Source: Pseudomonas sp. Q2-TVG4-2
Lineage (GTDB): Bacteria > Pseudomonadota > Gammaproteobacteria > Pseudomonadales > Pseudomonadaceae
Length of the DNA: 33,720 nt
NCBI RefSeq assembly: GCF_013620795.1
Contig: NZ_LGLW01000016.1
Location: forward strand, 1 to 33,720
Reading direction: 5' to 3'
The notes under the pieces are model-generated. The model saw only the letters and a list, made by a program, of their open reading frames with translations. It was not told where the DNA came from and did not search any database. This document shows positions 9,592 through 18,127 of this stretch, one piece after another; within the stretch, counting starts at the first letter, position 1, and every line of letters begins with the position of its first letter. The position numbers were made by a program, and so were the translations under genes.

Positions 9592-9972
9592 TTAACGCTC
9601 ATTGCCGAGCACCTTAGGGTTGCTGATCGCCAACCGGCCCAACGTGACCCGCTCGAGAGACCGCAGCAGCTCGTTCTGGCTGGGGCATGCCGTGTCGTAA
9701 TGGCCCGCGCGAATGGCACCGGCAACCTGTCGCCGCGCTGCGTCTAGGTTTTCGGAGATACCGGCCTGGCTGATCGACAGGCACTGCAAAGCGTCCATTT
9801 CGGCATGCTCGGTCTGAGCAGCCAGCTGGTATTCGCGCCTGGCCATCGCCATGACGTTGGCAATCATCAACGCTTCGTAGCGCAGGTCCGCAGGCAGCAC
9901 GGGTAGGAGTTTTTCCAGCAGCGTCTGCCGCGCCACGTTCAATAGTTCGCAGGCATCAAGGCGGTCGCTCAT
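9592..9972 (-). CDS. lvaB: DUF6285 small protein, kinase partner (LvaB-like)
   Basis: A 126-aa, mostly helical, soluble protein of the DUF6285 type, with the conserved opening LLNVARQTLLEKLLPVLPAD and a REYQLAA segment. Members are encoded next to ACAD10/11-like phosphotransferases. In P. putida LvaB is needed together with LvaA to phosphorylate 4-hydroxyvaleryl-CoA. Its start overlaps the end of lvaA by four bases (ATGA at 9969-9972), so the pair is translationally coupled and probably made in equal amounts. No catalytic motif is visible, in line with a stabilising or partner role. The identification rests on position and recalled family features. Confidence 0.82.
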   Translation of the reverse strand: MSDRLDACELLNVARQTLLEKLLPVLPADLRYEALMIANVMAMARREYQLAAQTEHAEMDALQCLSISQAGISENLDAARRQVAGAIRAGHYDTACPSQNELLRSLERVTLGRLAISNPKVLGNER

Positions 9973-11033
9973 CGGTCGAATCCCCCGGTCAGGCGCAGAA
10001 TGTCGAGCTCGAGTTCAGGGACCAGCCGCCCTGTCAGCGCGAGCTCAAGCGAGGTCTCTTCGCCCGACAGATGCCGCTGGGCCTGCTGCAGGGCAATGAT
10101 TGCCCAGCGCAGAGTCGCCATGACTTGCCAGTAGACAAGCTCGTGCCGATCTACACGACGTTGCGAGTGGCTTTCATAACCGGCGAGAAAGTCTTCCAGA
10201 CGACCAATGCCGCCGGCCTCCAGATCGGGCCTGGCGAAGCGCCAGCAGCGCGCGGTGAACCAACCCAAATCCTCGCGGGCATCGCCCCAGCCGGCAAACT
10301 CCCAGTCCAGCACGCCGGTTAATTCACCGTCATGAGCCAGGTAATTGCCGGTGCGGTAATCACGATGGATCAGGCATACCGAGGCATGCTTCGGTGCGTT
10401 GAGCTGGCACCAGCGCAGGCCCCATTCCAGCACCGGGAACGCCTGTTCGAGCGTGTCGAGAAAGTTCTGGTAAGCCGCTATGGCAGCCAGCGCCGGCGAA
10501 CCATCGGGCATCGGCAGAAAACCTAGTTCGGCTCGTGGCGGCTCGATACTGTGCAGGTGCGCAAGGTTCGCGCCCAGCTCCTCAGCGAGTCGCGCATTGC
10601 TGGCGGCACCAGCGGTTTTTCCGGTGAGAACATGCCCCGCGGCCACGCCCGGAACCATCTCCATCAGGAAGAATGCCCGTCCGAGCACGCCTGGGTCGTC
10701 GCACAGCCACAACGGCCGAGGCACTTTGACCCCGGCTTGGTAGGCCACTGACAGCACCGCGAATTCTTGGGCGCGGCTCAGGCTGGCCTGCACCGCCGAT
10801 GCGGCATCGGTTCGCAGTACCCAGCGATGCTTTCCCGCCCACGGCCCGCCGTACAGATGGACCTCCAGCAGCCAATTCTCTTGAATCGCCCCACCTGACA
10901 GGCGTCGGCAGCTGTCGATGCTGACACGCTGCGCGAATGTCATTTCCTGTATGACGGGTTCCAGACGGCTCTTATTCAGTTCGGCATCGGCCCGGGCCGA
11001 TGCCGCCTTTGTTGCCTCGTTCAGATTGCTCAT
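9969..11033 (-). CDS. lvaA: APH-family phosphotransferase, 4-hydroxyacyl-CoA kinase (LvaA-like)
   Basis: A 354-aa kinase of the aminoglycoside-phosphotransferase fold, in the ACAD10/11-related branch. The catalytic loop HRDYRTGN is at about residues 223-230 (Asp225 the likely base), and the metal-binding Asp243 is in LDWEFAGWGD. The N-lobe has LSGGAIQENW and WVLR at about 45-73, consistent with nucleotide binding. It should phosphorylate the 4-hydroxyl of 4-hydroxyvaleryl-CoA, with LvaB. It is the first gene of the operon; the sigma-54 type promoter at 11096-11111 lies about 60 bp upstream. The ribosome site in front of ATG 11033 is weak. Confidence 0.87.
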   Translation of the reverse strand: MSNLNEATKAASARADAELNKSRLEPVIQEMTFAQRVSIDSCRRLSGGAIQENWLLEVHLYGGPWAGKHRWVLRTDAASAVQASLSRAQEFAVLSVAYQAGVKVPRPLWLCDDPGVLGRAFFLMEMVPGVAAGHVLTGKTAGAASNARLAEELGANLAHLHSIEPPRAELGFLPMPDGSPALAAIAAYQNFLDTLEQAFPVLEWGLRWCQLNAPKHASVCLIHRDYRTGNYLAHDGELTGVLDWEFAGWGDAREDLGWFTARCWRFARPDLEAGGIGRLEDFLAGYESHSQRRVDRHELVYWQVMATLRWAIIALQQAQRHLSGEETSLELALTGRLVPELELDILRLTGGFDR

Positions 11034-11095
11034 GAGTCGATGCGCCTGCCCTTTAGCTTTTTTGTCGGGGTCTCGCTTACGGCTATAGAGAACAG

Positions 11096-11111
11096 AGCAA
11101 GCGTCGGGCCA
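11096..11111 (-). promoter_or_regulatory. Sigma-54 (-24/-12) promoter of the lva operon
   Basis: On the minus strand the sequence reads TGGCCCG-ACGC-TTGCT, against the consensus TGGCACG-N4-TTGCW. The essential GG and GC doublets are correctly spaced. Transcription would start near 11085, leaving a leader of about 50 bases before lvaA. It is exactly where the divergent enhancer-binding regulator would need it. Confidence 0.8.
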
Positions 11112-11217
11112 ATGCTGCTCGGCTTTAACAAAGACGCTTCAAAGCCGCTGATAGCAAGGCTTTCAGCAGCCACCTGGCAATCTTCGCGACAATGGCTTAC
11201 CGGTTTCCATTTCACTT

Positions 11218-11232
11218 ATGAAACGATTTCAT
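11218..11232. promoter_or_regulatory. Candidate LvaR upstream activating site
   Basis: ATGAAA-CGA-TTTCAT is an inverted repeat with 6-bp arms. More TTTCA/TGAAA half-sites lie nearby, at about 11210-11214 and 11240-11244. It sits roughly 130-145 bp upstream of the predicted lva start site and 45 bp before lvaR, typical of a bacterial enhancer used by a sigma-54 activator. Binding is inferred. Confidence 0.55.
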
Positions 11233-11276
11233 TCATAGTTGAAAAAAACACTTCAGTAACGAAAGGGTTTGCTTTC

Positions 11277-13241
11277 ATGGAAACACTGCCACGCCCGCAA
11301 ATCGTCGTGCTCATCAGCCACCTACAGCGCCCAGCTCAATCGAGCCGTCTGGCGCAGGTGGTACGTAGCGTGATGCCCGACTATGCGGACGAAACGACCA
11401 TCCGCGTGATCGATACCTCCGTTTATGAAGCGCTACAAACCGCCACAGATCTGGAAAAACGTGGCCAGGTCGATGTCTTCATATGTGCTGGCGCGACGGC
11501 CGCCTACCTTCGCAAACACCTGACCCGTCCTGTGTTATCGATGCGGGTCGGCGGCTCGGATCTGCTCAGGTCGCTCGATCAGGCATGCGCCCGCTCAGCC
11601 CAGATCGCGATCGTCAGCTACAACCACATCAACCTTGAGCTCAAATCCGTGGCCCCACTGTTGACAGTACAGGTGGAGCAAGCCTCCTATACCACCCTGG
11701 AAGGTGCCCGGAAGGCGGTTCAACGGATGCGCGAGTTGGGCTGCGAGACAATAATCGGCTCATCCACTGTGGTTGAACTGGCCGAACAAGACGGGCTGCA
11801 TGGCGTCTTGTCCGTGAGCGCCGACACGGCGCGCAAGGCACTGGAGGAAGCGCTCGGCATCCTGCATAGCCAACGAATCGAGATCGCCAAGCGGCGCCAT
11901 CTCGATGGCGTGTTGCGGCACATACCCACGGGGGTCGCGGCGCTGGACAACAACGGTATCGTCCGCTCAATCAACCCTGCCCTGGAGCAACTGCTGGGCG
12001 TGCAGGCGAACCTCGCGCTCGGTCGTCCGCTCCATGAGCTCAACCCTGCCATCGACGTTGCGGACGCGCTGCGCAGCGGTATCGGTGAAGAAAACAAAGT
12101 GATTCGGCTGGGCGCCCGTTCGGTAATTTGTAACATCCTGCCGATCCTGGAAAACGGCCAGCGCACCGGCCTCGTGCTGACCTGCATGGAGGCCTCGGCC
12201 GTGCAGCGCGCCGACCGGCGCATCCGCTCGACCATTCGCCCCTCGCAGCTAGCGGCTAGATATCGGCTCGACCAGATCAGCGGGAGCAATCATGCGCACC
12301 GTGAACTACTCCGATTGGCCGAGCACTACGCGGCTACTCATTCGACCATACTTATTACCGGCGAAAGCGGCACCGGCAAGGAGCTCCTGGCTCAGGGCAT
12401 CCACAATGCCAGTCGACGGCAGCATGGTCCCTTCGTCGCGATTAATTGCGCGGCATTTCCGGAATCGCTGCTCGAAAGCGAGCTGTTCGGCTATGAGGAA
12501 GGCGCGTTCAGCGGTTCACGCAAGGGCGGGAAGCCCGGACTGTTCGAGGTGGGCCATCGCGGCACGGTGTTCCTCGACGAGATCGGCGACATGCCGGTTT
12601 CCTTGCAGACCCGACTCTTGCGGGTGCTGCAAGAAAAGGAAGTGACACGCCTTGGCGCAACCGAGCCGACCAGCATTGATGTGCGCATCATCGCCGCCAC
12701 TCATCATGATTTGCGCGCCTCGATCGAAGCTGGCCGGTTCCGCAAGGATCTCTACTACCGACTCAATATCCTTCGACTGCAAACTGCGCCGCTTCGCGAG
12801 CGCGCCGAGGACATTGCACTGATCGCACAAGGCATCGTTAAGCGGCTCAGCCTCGACGACAGCTCGCTAAAAAAAACCGAGCAGCTATTGCAGGCATTGC
12901 TGCCCTACTTCGTAACCTATAGCTGGCCAGGCAATATTCGCGAACTCGAAAACATTACCGAGCGCGCCATCTTGTCAGCGGCCGACCTGATGACGGGCGA
13001 GGCGATCGAGGAGCAGCGCCTGGCACTGCTGATTCCCGAATTTTTCGAAGGCAACCAGAGCAGCACCGTGATGACATCCGCAAGAGACAATGGCGAACCG
13101 ACGCTCAAGGCGCTGGGCAAAGCGGCGGAGCTTCAACACATCAGGCAGACGGTCGAAAGCTGCCAAGGCAACCTGGAGCGTGCAGCCCGCCAACTGGGCA
13201 TCAGCCGCTCTACGCTTTGGCGAAGATTGCGTACGAGGTGA
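11277..13241 (+). CDS. lvaR: PrpR-type sigma-54-dependent activator (LvaR-like)
   Basis: A 654-aa regulator with four parts: a PrpR N-terminal sensor domain (about 10-190), a PAS domain (about 205-300, starting near VLRHIPTGVAALDNNG), an AAA+ sigma-54 interaction domain (about 330-560) and a Fis-type helix-turn-helix ending in AARQLGISRSTLWRRL. The Walker A motif GESGTGKE is at about 362-369 and Walker B is FLDEIGD. The usual GAFTGA loop that touches sigma-54 reads GAFSGS (about 409-414). The start at 11277 (METLPRPQ) begins the conserved domain; an in-frame extension to 11040 would cross the promoter and the palindrome, so it is rejected. It is divergent from lvaA and probably responds to levulinate or 4-hydroxyvalerate, or their CoA esters. 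Confidence 0.88.
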   Translation: METLPRPQIVVLISHLQRPAQSSRLAQVVRSVMPDYADETTIRVIDTSVYEALQTATDLEKRGQVDVFICAGATAAYLRKHLTRPVLSMRVGGSDLLRSLDQACARSAQIAIVSYNHINLELKSVAPLLTVQVEQASYTTLEGARKAVQRMRELGCETIIGSSTVVELAEQDGLHGVLSVSADTARKALEEALGILHSQRIEIAKRRHLDGVLRHIPTGVAALDNNGIVRSINPALEQLLGVQANLALGRPLHELNPAIDVADALRSGIGEENKVIRLGARSVICNILPILENGQRTGLVLTCMEASAVQRADRRIRSTIRPSQLAARYRLDQISGSNHAHRELLRLAEHYAATHSTILITGESGTGKELLAQGIHNASRRQHGPFVAINCAAFPESLLESELFGYEEGAFSGSRKGGKPGLFEVGHRGTVFLDEIGDMPVSLQTRLLRVLQEKEVTRLGATEPTSIDVRIIAATHHDLRASIEAGRFRKDLYYRLNILRLQTAPLRERAEDIALIAQGIVKRLSLDDSSLKKTEQLLQALLPYFVTYSWPGNIRELENITERAILSAADLMTGEAIEEQRLALLIPEFFEGNQSSTVMTSARDNGEPTLKALGKAAELQHIRQTVESCQGNLERAARQLGISRSTLWRRLRTR

Positions 13242-13549
13242 GCCGCGCTCAGGGCATCAACGGGTCACGCAGATGCCATCTTGGGTGTTGGCCGCCCCAT
13301 TGGAGCGGAGCCACGGCAGACGGCAGCGGGCGGCGGCTCGCCGATTTTCGATAGCTGCTGCTTCTCGCCTTTGGACTAAGTGATCGGTGCCGCTCGTCAC
13401 AGGTGCGGTTGTCATTGGATCCTGCAGACCCAGGGCCGGTTGGAGCGTTACCAGAAGCTTTTGAGGTGATCGGAGGCCTGCTGCTGGTCTTCCGCAGGCT
13501 GCACATGCTTAACACCGTGCTGTTCATCTTCCCCTCGCTCGCAATTTTC
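13242..13549. other. Non-coding or decayed segment with a possible transposase scrap
   Basis: No intact gene is visible. A short plus-strand frame at 13404-13469 reads HWILQTQGRLERYQKLLR before a stop, which resembles the QTQGKIERYH motif near the end of IS3/IS481-type transposases. The match is short, so it is only suggestive. It abuts the truncated end of the Old Yellow Enzyme remnant, consistent with an insertion having caused that truncation. Confidence 0.35.
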
Positions 13550-13966
13550 ATCGGTCCGCTGATTACTGTCGCTGCGAAGAAACTGGTCGATCAGATAGCC
13601 ATTGGCGGCATGAATTTCCACGCCATCGAAACCCGCGCGCTTGGCATTCTCCGCGCCGATCCGGAACTGCTCCACCATTGCGGGAATTTCGTCTGTAGTC
13701 AATGCTCGCGGCTCTAAGATATCAATCATCCCCGATTCAGCGGTGATGAAGGTTTGCGCGCCTTTGGGCTTGATCGCCGAAGGGGCAACCGGTGTCTCGC
13801 CATAGGGCTGCAGTTGTGGATAAGAGATGCGCCCTACGTGCCACACTTGAAGGTGGATGCGCCCGCCCGCCTCATGCACTGCCGTGGTGATTTGACGCCA
13901 ACCCTCGACCTGAGCGTCAGAGTGAGTACCGGGCGTGAACGCGTAGCCTTTGCCCTGGGCAGGCCT
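13550..13966 (-). pseudogene. Old Yellow Enzyme (NADH:flavin oxidoreductase) internal fragment
   Basis: About 139 codons match the middle of an Old Yellow Enzyme-family alkene reductase. Recognisable pieces are GKGYAFTPGTHSDAQVEGWRQ, GGRIHLQVWHVGRIS, the RALTTDEIP stretch and DGVEIHAANGYLIDQFLRSDSNQRTD. Similarity begins near 13966 with no start codon and ends at the Asp codon at 13550, where unrelated residues follow. Both the N-terminal flavin-binding part and the C-terminal half are missing; intact relatives are about 350-370 aa. The fragment cannot be functional. Confidence 0.8.
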
Positions 13967-14032
13967 ACTTCAGTTATCCGGACGGCCTCCGCAAACGCAC
14001 ATCAGGCCTGGGTCAGCGCCTCGACCATTCAT

Positions 14033-14326
14033 TCACCGAGACAGATAGCGAGTGATCTCCAGCGCGCGGTCCTCGAAGACATCCTCTCCTGGGTGCGCCG
14101 CCCGCCAGGCCTCGACAACCCGATCGCTATGCTCGAGCAAAGCCTCGGTATGTGGTCGGAACAGCTGCAGCAATGCGGTCAACCACAGATTGGTCGGCCA
14201 GGACGGATAGCCATGGTCAGTCGAAAAGCCGGGCAGCATCTGCTTTACCGCCTCGGCAGGATACCCGGTCTCGCCAGTCATCCAGCGATTGCAGGCGAAC
14301 AGGCCTATTGGTTGTCCCCCAGGCAA
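14033..14326 (-). pseudogene. Unrecognised C-terminal protein fragment
   Basis: An open frame of 97 codons with strong coding character (FACNRWMTGETGYPAEAVKQ, SWPTNLWLTALLQLFRPHTEAL, then DRVVEAWRAAHPGEDVFEDRALEI) ends at 14033. It opens only from a TTG without a ribosome site, and an in-frame stop lies 21 bases further upstream. A neighbouring frame upstream reads FVPAEAGELAEWRR, so the 5' part was probably lost by a frameshift. The family was not recognised. It lies in the same decayed stretch as the Old Yellow Enzyme remnant. Confidence 0.45.
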
Positions 14327-14616
14327 CCATCGACACGACGATCAGCTAAGCGATGGCCTCGCCGCCACTCGGCCAGTTCGCCGGCCTCTGCCGGGACAAA
14401 GGTTGCAATTCGAAGGGAATGGCCTAGTCACGAATAAATGTATGAAAGTGACCATGCCGTCGCGCCAGCCCTGAGCGCAGGATTCGCCTGCTCGGCTGTA
14501 TGAACCTATGGTGAGTGAGGCTGCACGGGAGGTATCTGCATATTTACCGGAACCGCTTAAGAAGGCAGCGCGAGTGCCGATAGAGAAAAAATCCCCCAGT
14601 CGTCCTAGGTGTCGTC

Positions 14617-15929
14617 ATGTTTAACAGCCGCTTGAAAAAGGAATTGCAAGACCAAAGCGCAGAGCTATGCAGGCTGCGTCAGCTGTACGAACAGATGAGC
14701 TCGAATAGGCTTTCCATCACTCTCGACCACGAGCTCAACATCACGGCTTTCAACCAAAACTTCGCGCGGACCCTCGGTTATGCTGCGGAACAGTTGCAGA
14801 GCCGGCCCATGTCTGAAATCACTCCCGCATACGTGAAAACGCTGCCGTGTTTCCAACAGTTCAGGGCAGCGGTAGCCAAGTTTGAACCAATCAGTGATGA
14901 CTATCGGTATCTTCGGGCCGATGAAGTCTGGCGTGGCTGAACGTTCAGTGGCACCCCATCAAGAGCGAACGCGGCGAACTCATGCATATCCAGGGTTTCG
15001 CTACCGAAGTCAGCAAGGCGGTAGAGCTGGCGACGGCGAATGAGGGGTTCATCAAGGCCTTACTTCGCTCCACCGCAGTTATTCAATTCAGCCTGGATGG
15101 AAAAGTAATAACCGCTAACGATCAGTTCTTGCAAACAATGGGGTACTCGCTCCAGCAGATTGTCGGCAAGCATCACAGTATGTTTTGTACCGCGGAAGAA
15201 GCTACTTCCTCCCAGTATAGATCGTTCTGGCAGACCCTTAATCGCAGCGAGTTCGTCGCGGATCGATTTAAGCGTATCGACAGTCGTGGCCGTGAGGTAT
15301 GGCTGGAAGCTACCTACAACCCCGTCCATGACACAGAAGGAAAACTCTGCAAAATTGTAAAATTTGCCAGCGTAATCACCGAGCAGGTCGCTCGCGAAGC
15401 GGAGATAAAGGAAGCAGCGGGCATCGCTTACGAGATCTCGTTGCAGACGGATGTCACCGCCAAGCGAGGCGCCTCGGTGGTTACGAAAACGATCGAGACT
15501 ATGCAAAAGATCGCCGAGGAAGTTGAGTCGGCGACGCAGAGCATCGAGGCACTTGGCAAGCAATCCTTACTGATCAGTTCGATTGTTCAGACCATAGGTG
15601 GCATAGCAGCACAAACGAACCTGCTCGCACTCAACGCAGCCATCGAGGCGGCACGAGCGGGAGAACAGGGACGCGGTTTCGCCGTAGTGGCGGACGAAGT
15701 GAGGCAGCTCGCCGGTCGCACCAGCGCAGCTACTGAAGAGATCGTTAGCGTGGTTCAGCAGAATCAGGCGCTGGCCGACGAAGCCGTACGAGACATGATC
15801 AATAGCCGGGAGCAGGCGGCGCAAGGCCTGGGGCTGGCCAGCCAGGCCGGCGAGGTGATAGTCGAGATTCAGGACGGCGCGAAGCAAGTCGTAGGCGCGG
15901 TTGGGCGATTTACTAACGAGCTGAAGTAG
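14617..15929 (+). pseudogene. PAS-PAS methyl-accepting chemotaxis protein, broken by a one-base frameshift
   Basis: Two frames, 14617-14940 and about 14923-15929, together encode one soluble chemoreceptor of about 437 aa. The order is a first PAS domain (about 25-120), a second PAS domain (about 145-255, with [17 protein letters not shown] and GKHHSMFC) and a methyl-accepting signalling domain with the invariant tip [32 protein letters not shown]. Family members read RADGSLAWL at the break; here the frame reads RADEVWRG and then a stop. Restoring one G at about 14923 recovers the expected residues and the downstream [16 protein letters not shown]. No transmembrane segment is seen, so it would be cytoplasmic and BdlA/Aer-like. 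The break may be a true mutation or a sequencing error. Confidence 0.85.
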
Positions 15930-16453
15930 TCCTGGTAACGCGCCGGTCACGAGCGACCGAGGTGTAAAGCGCTTCGCGGTTTCACGTCAGGTATGCGCCG
16001 TTCTCTAAAAGCCACAACGCGCTATTGGCTACACAGCGGGGCGTGAGCCTCACTCAGCGCATGTTCACCTTCGCCGAAAAACATCAATCGAGTGCCGGCT
16101 TCGCCTGACCTTTGGCCCCGCCTACGCTAGAGACTGAGGTTAAAGGTGTGTCCCGGCATTGCCGGGCCGCGCTGTCGTGCTACGCATCATGCTGGCAGGC
16201 CATCTCACCCTTTTGGGATCATCCAACTCCGCGTGGTCGGCTGGCGCCCGCCCGCCCCGCTTGGCTGTCCGTGCCAAAAGGTGGGTATGGGCAGTCTTGC
16301 TAGTTTCCTTCACATTGTCACTGCGAGCCCGCCTCCAAGGGATCCGGCATGCGGAGCCAAGCGAGCAGACGGACGGACGGACGGACGGACGGAAAGTTGA
16401 CCAAACGGCTGAACGAGGCGCTGGGTCTCGTCGACGTCACGGCGCTGGCCTGC
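15930..16453. other. Intergenic stretch with a small hairpin
   Basis: No gene is supported in this 524-bp gap. A perfect 6-bp stem with a 3-base loop (CCCGGC-ATT-GCCGGG) lies at 16152-16166, without a following T run, so it is not a clear terminator. A tetranucleotide array lies at 16368-16393. Confidence 0.5.
16368..16393. repeat. GACG tetranucleotide repeat, six and a half units
   Basis: Twenty-six bases consist of uninterrupted GACG units. The array ends about 60 bp beyond the stop codon of the GAF-GGDEF gene and is not in a supported coding frame. Such arrays can change length by slippage. Confidence 0.9.
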
Positions 16454-17431
16454 TCAGGCCAGCTCGATGCGGTTTCGACCGTTTGTCTTGGCCCGATACA
16501 TCGCCTGGTCCGCACGACTGAAGGTGCCCTCGATTAATTCCTCATCGCGCTTGATGGCTGCACCAACGCTGACCGTGATTGAGATTGCGTCCGACCCGCA
16601 GGTCATTGGCTTGTCAAGTAGCGCCAGCCGAACGCGCTCTGCCAGTATCTCCAGCTCATCGGTCTGGTTCACCAGTAACAGCACTCCGAATTCCTCCCCA
16701 CCCAAGCGGATTAGCAAGTCATCCGCGCGCAGCACGGCCTTGAGCCTAAGGGCCGCCTGCACCAGAACCTGATCGCCAATGGCATGACCGTAGCGATCAT
16801 TGATCGCCTTGAAATGATCAAGGTCGCAGCACAGCACACCCAGCTGCATGTTGCTGGCGCCAGCTTCACTGAGCAGAACTGGGGCAAGGTACTCGAGCCC
16901 CTCTCGGTTCCAGGTACGTGTAAGTGGATCGGTCATCGCCCTTAGGCGTTCGGCATCCAGAGCCTCGTATAGCGTGCGAATATGGGTGTTCTGCAGCCGC
17001 TGAATCACGTACCCCTCGGCGAGTGTCGCCAGATCTCTGAGCATCGCTTGCTCGGCATCGCTCAGCTGGCGCGGCCGAGGGTGGAGCAGGCAGAGCGAGC
17101 CGATCGGAAATCCGTTGATGACAATCGGGTGTCCGGCATACAGCCGCACACGCGGTGCCGCAGTGACCAATGGATTGTCGCTGAATCTTGGGTCGTCGAG
17201 CGCATCCGGCACAATCAACGAATCCGGTTGCAAGATAGTGTGACTGCAGAACGAGATGTCGCGGGGCGTCTCGCTGATATCAATGCCCTGGCGTGCCTTG
17301 AACCACTGACGATCACGGTCGATGAGACTAATCAGCACCGTTTCGACGCCGAATGCGGTCTGCGCGACCCTCACCAACGTATCTAGGTACACGTCCCCAG
17401 CCGTGTCGAGCAAATTCAGGCAGTCGAGCAT
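16454..17431 (-). CDS. GAF-GGDEF diguanylate cyclase
   Basis: A 325-aa soluble protein with a GAF sensor domain (about 10-150, including the DRDRQWFKARQGIDISETPRD block typical of this group) and a GGDEF domain (about 160-325). The active-site motif is GGEEF, and an inhibitory-site RADD lies five residues before it, so it should make cyclic di-GMP and be product-inhibited. The ATG at 17431 has no ribosome site. The frame upstream to the stop near 17481 still encodes family-like residues (HPDEALRQY), so the real start may be an upstream non-ATG codon, or a small 5' frameshift may have removed the original start. No transmembrane segments. Confidence 0.85.
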   Translation of the reverse strand: MLDCLNLLDTAGDVYLDTLVRVAQTAFGVETVLISLIDRDRQWFKARQGIDISETPRDISFCSHTILQPDSLIVPDALDDPRFSDNPLVTAAPRVRLYAGHPIVINGFPIGSLCLLHPRPRQLSDAEQAMLRDLATLAEGYVIQRLQNTHIRTLYEALDAERLRAMTDPLTRTWNREGLEYLAPVLLSEAGASNMQLGVLCCDLDHFKAINDRYGHAIGDQVLVQAALRLKAVLRADDLLIRLGGEEFGVLLLVNQTDELEILAERVRLALLDKPMTCGSDAISITVSVGAAIKRDEELIEGTFSRADQAMYRAKTNGRNRIELA

Positions 17432-17651
17432 GTATTGTCGTAGCGCTTCGTCGGGGTGCAGCGGTGCCTGAGCATTGCGTTACCGAAAATAGAGATATCC
17501 GTGATCCTAGCAGCGAAGCGCGTCCCAGCGCCACGAAGGCGGCTACAACTATCCACTGCGCTGACTGCGGGTTTGCCTACACTCGATGAGCACCAATGCC
17601 ATCGACTATCCCAACGGTGGATACAGCCGAACTTTTATTAAAGGTCGTGAG

Positions 17652-17706
17652 CTAAGCAATCGGTCGTGTGAACAGGTAGCCGCGTGCCTCGTCGCAGCCG
17701 GCCTCT
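17652..17706 (-). pseudogene. EAL-domain C-terminal scrap
   Basis: About 18 codons before a TAG stop read AGCDEARGYLFTRPIA, which closely matches the GCDE.QGYLFSRP ending of EAL-domain c-di-GMP phosphodiesterases. Nothing further upstream matches. It is a tiny remnant upstream of the diguanylate cyclase gene, and is recognised only by this motif. Confidence 0.45.

Positions 17707-18127
<421 letters not shown>

Noticed and set aside
11040..11276. 79-residue N-terminal extension of LvaR
   Set aside because: It would cover the sigma-54 promoter and palindrome, and the PrpR domain begins right after ATG 11277.
13403..13717. Plus-strand frame with a hydrophobic stretch (NTVLFIFPSLAIFIG)
   Set aside because: It overlaps the Old Yellow Enzyme remnant in antisense and has no ribosome site; the hydrophobic part is too short to identify.
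16152..16166. Rho-independent terminator
   Set aside because: The hairpin is only 6 bp and has no T run on either side.
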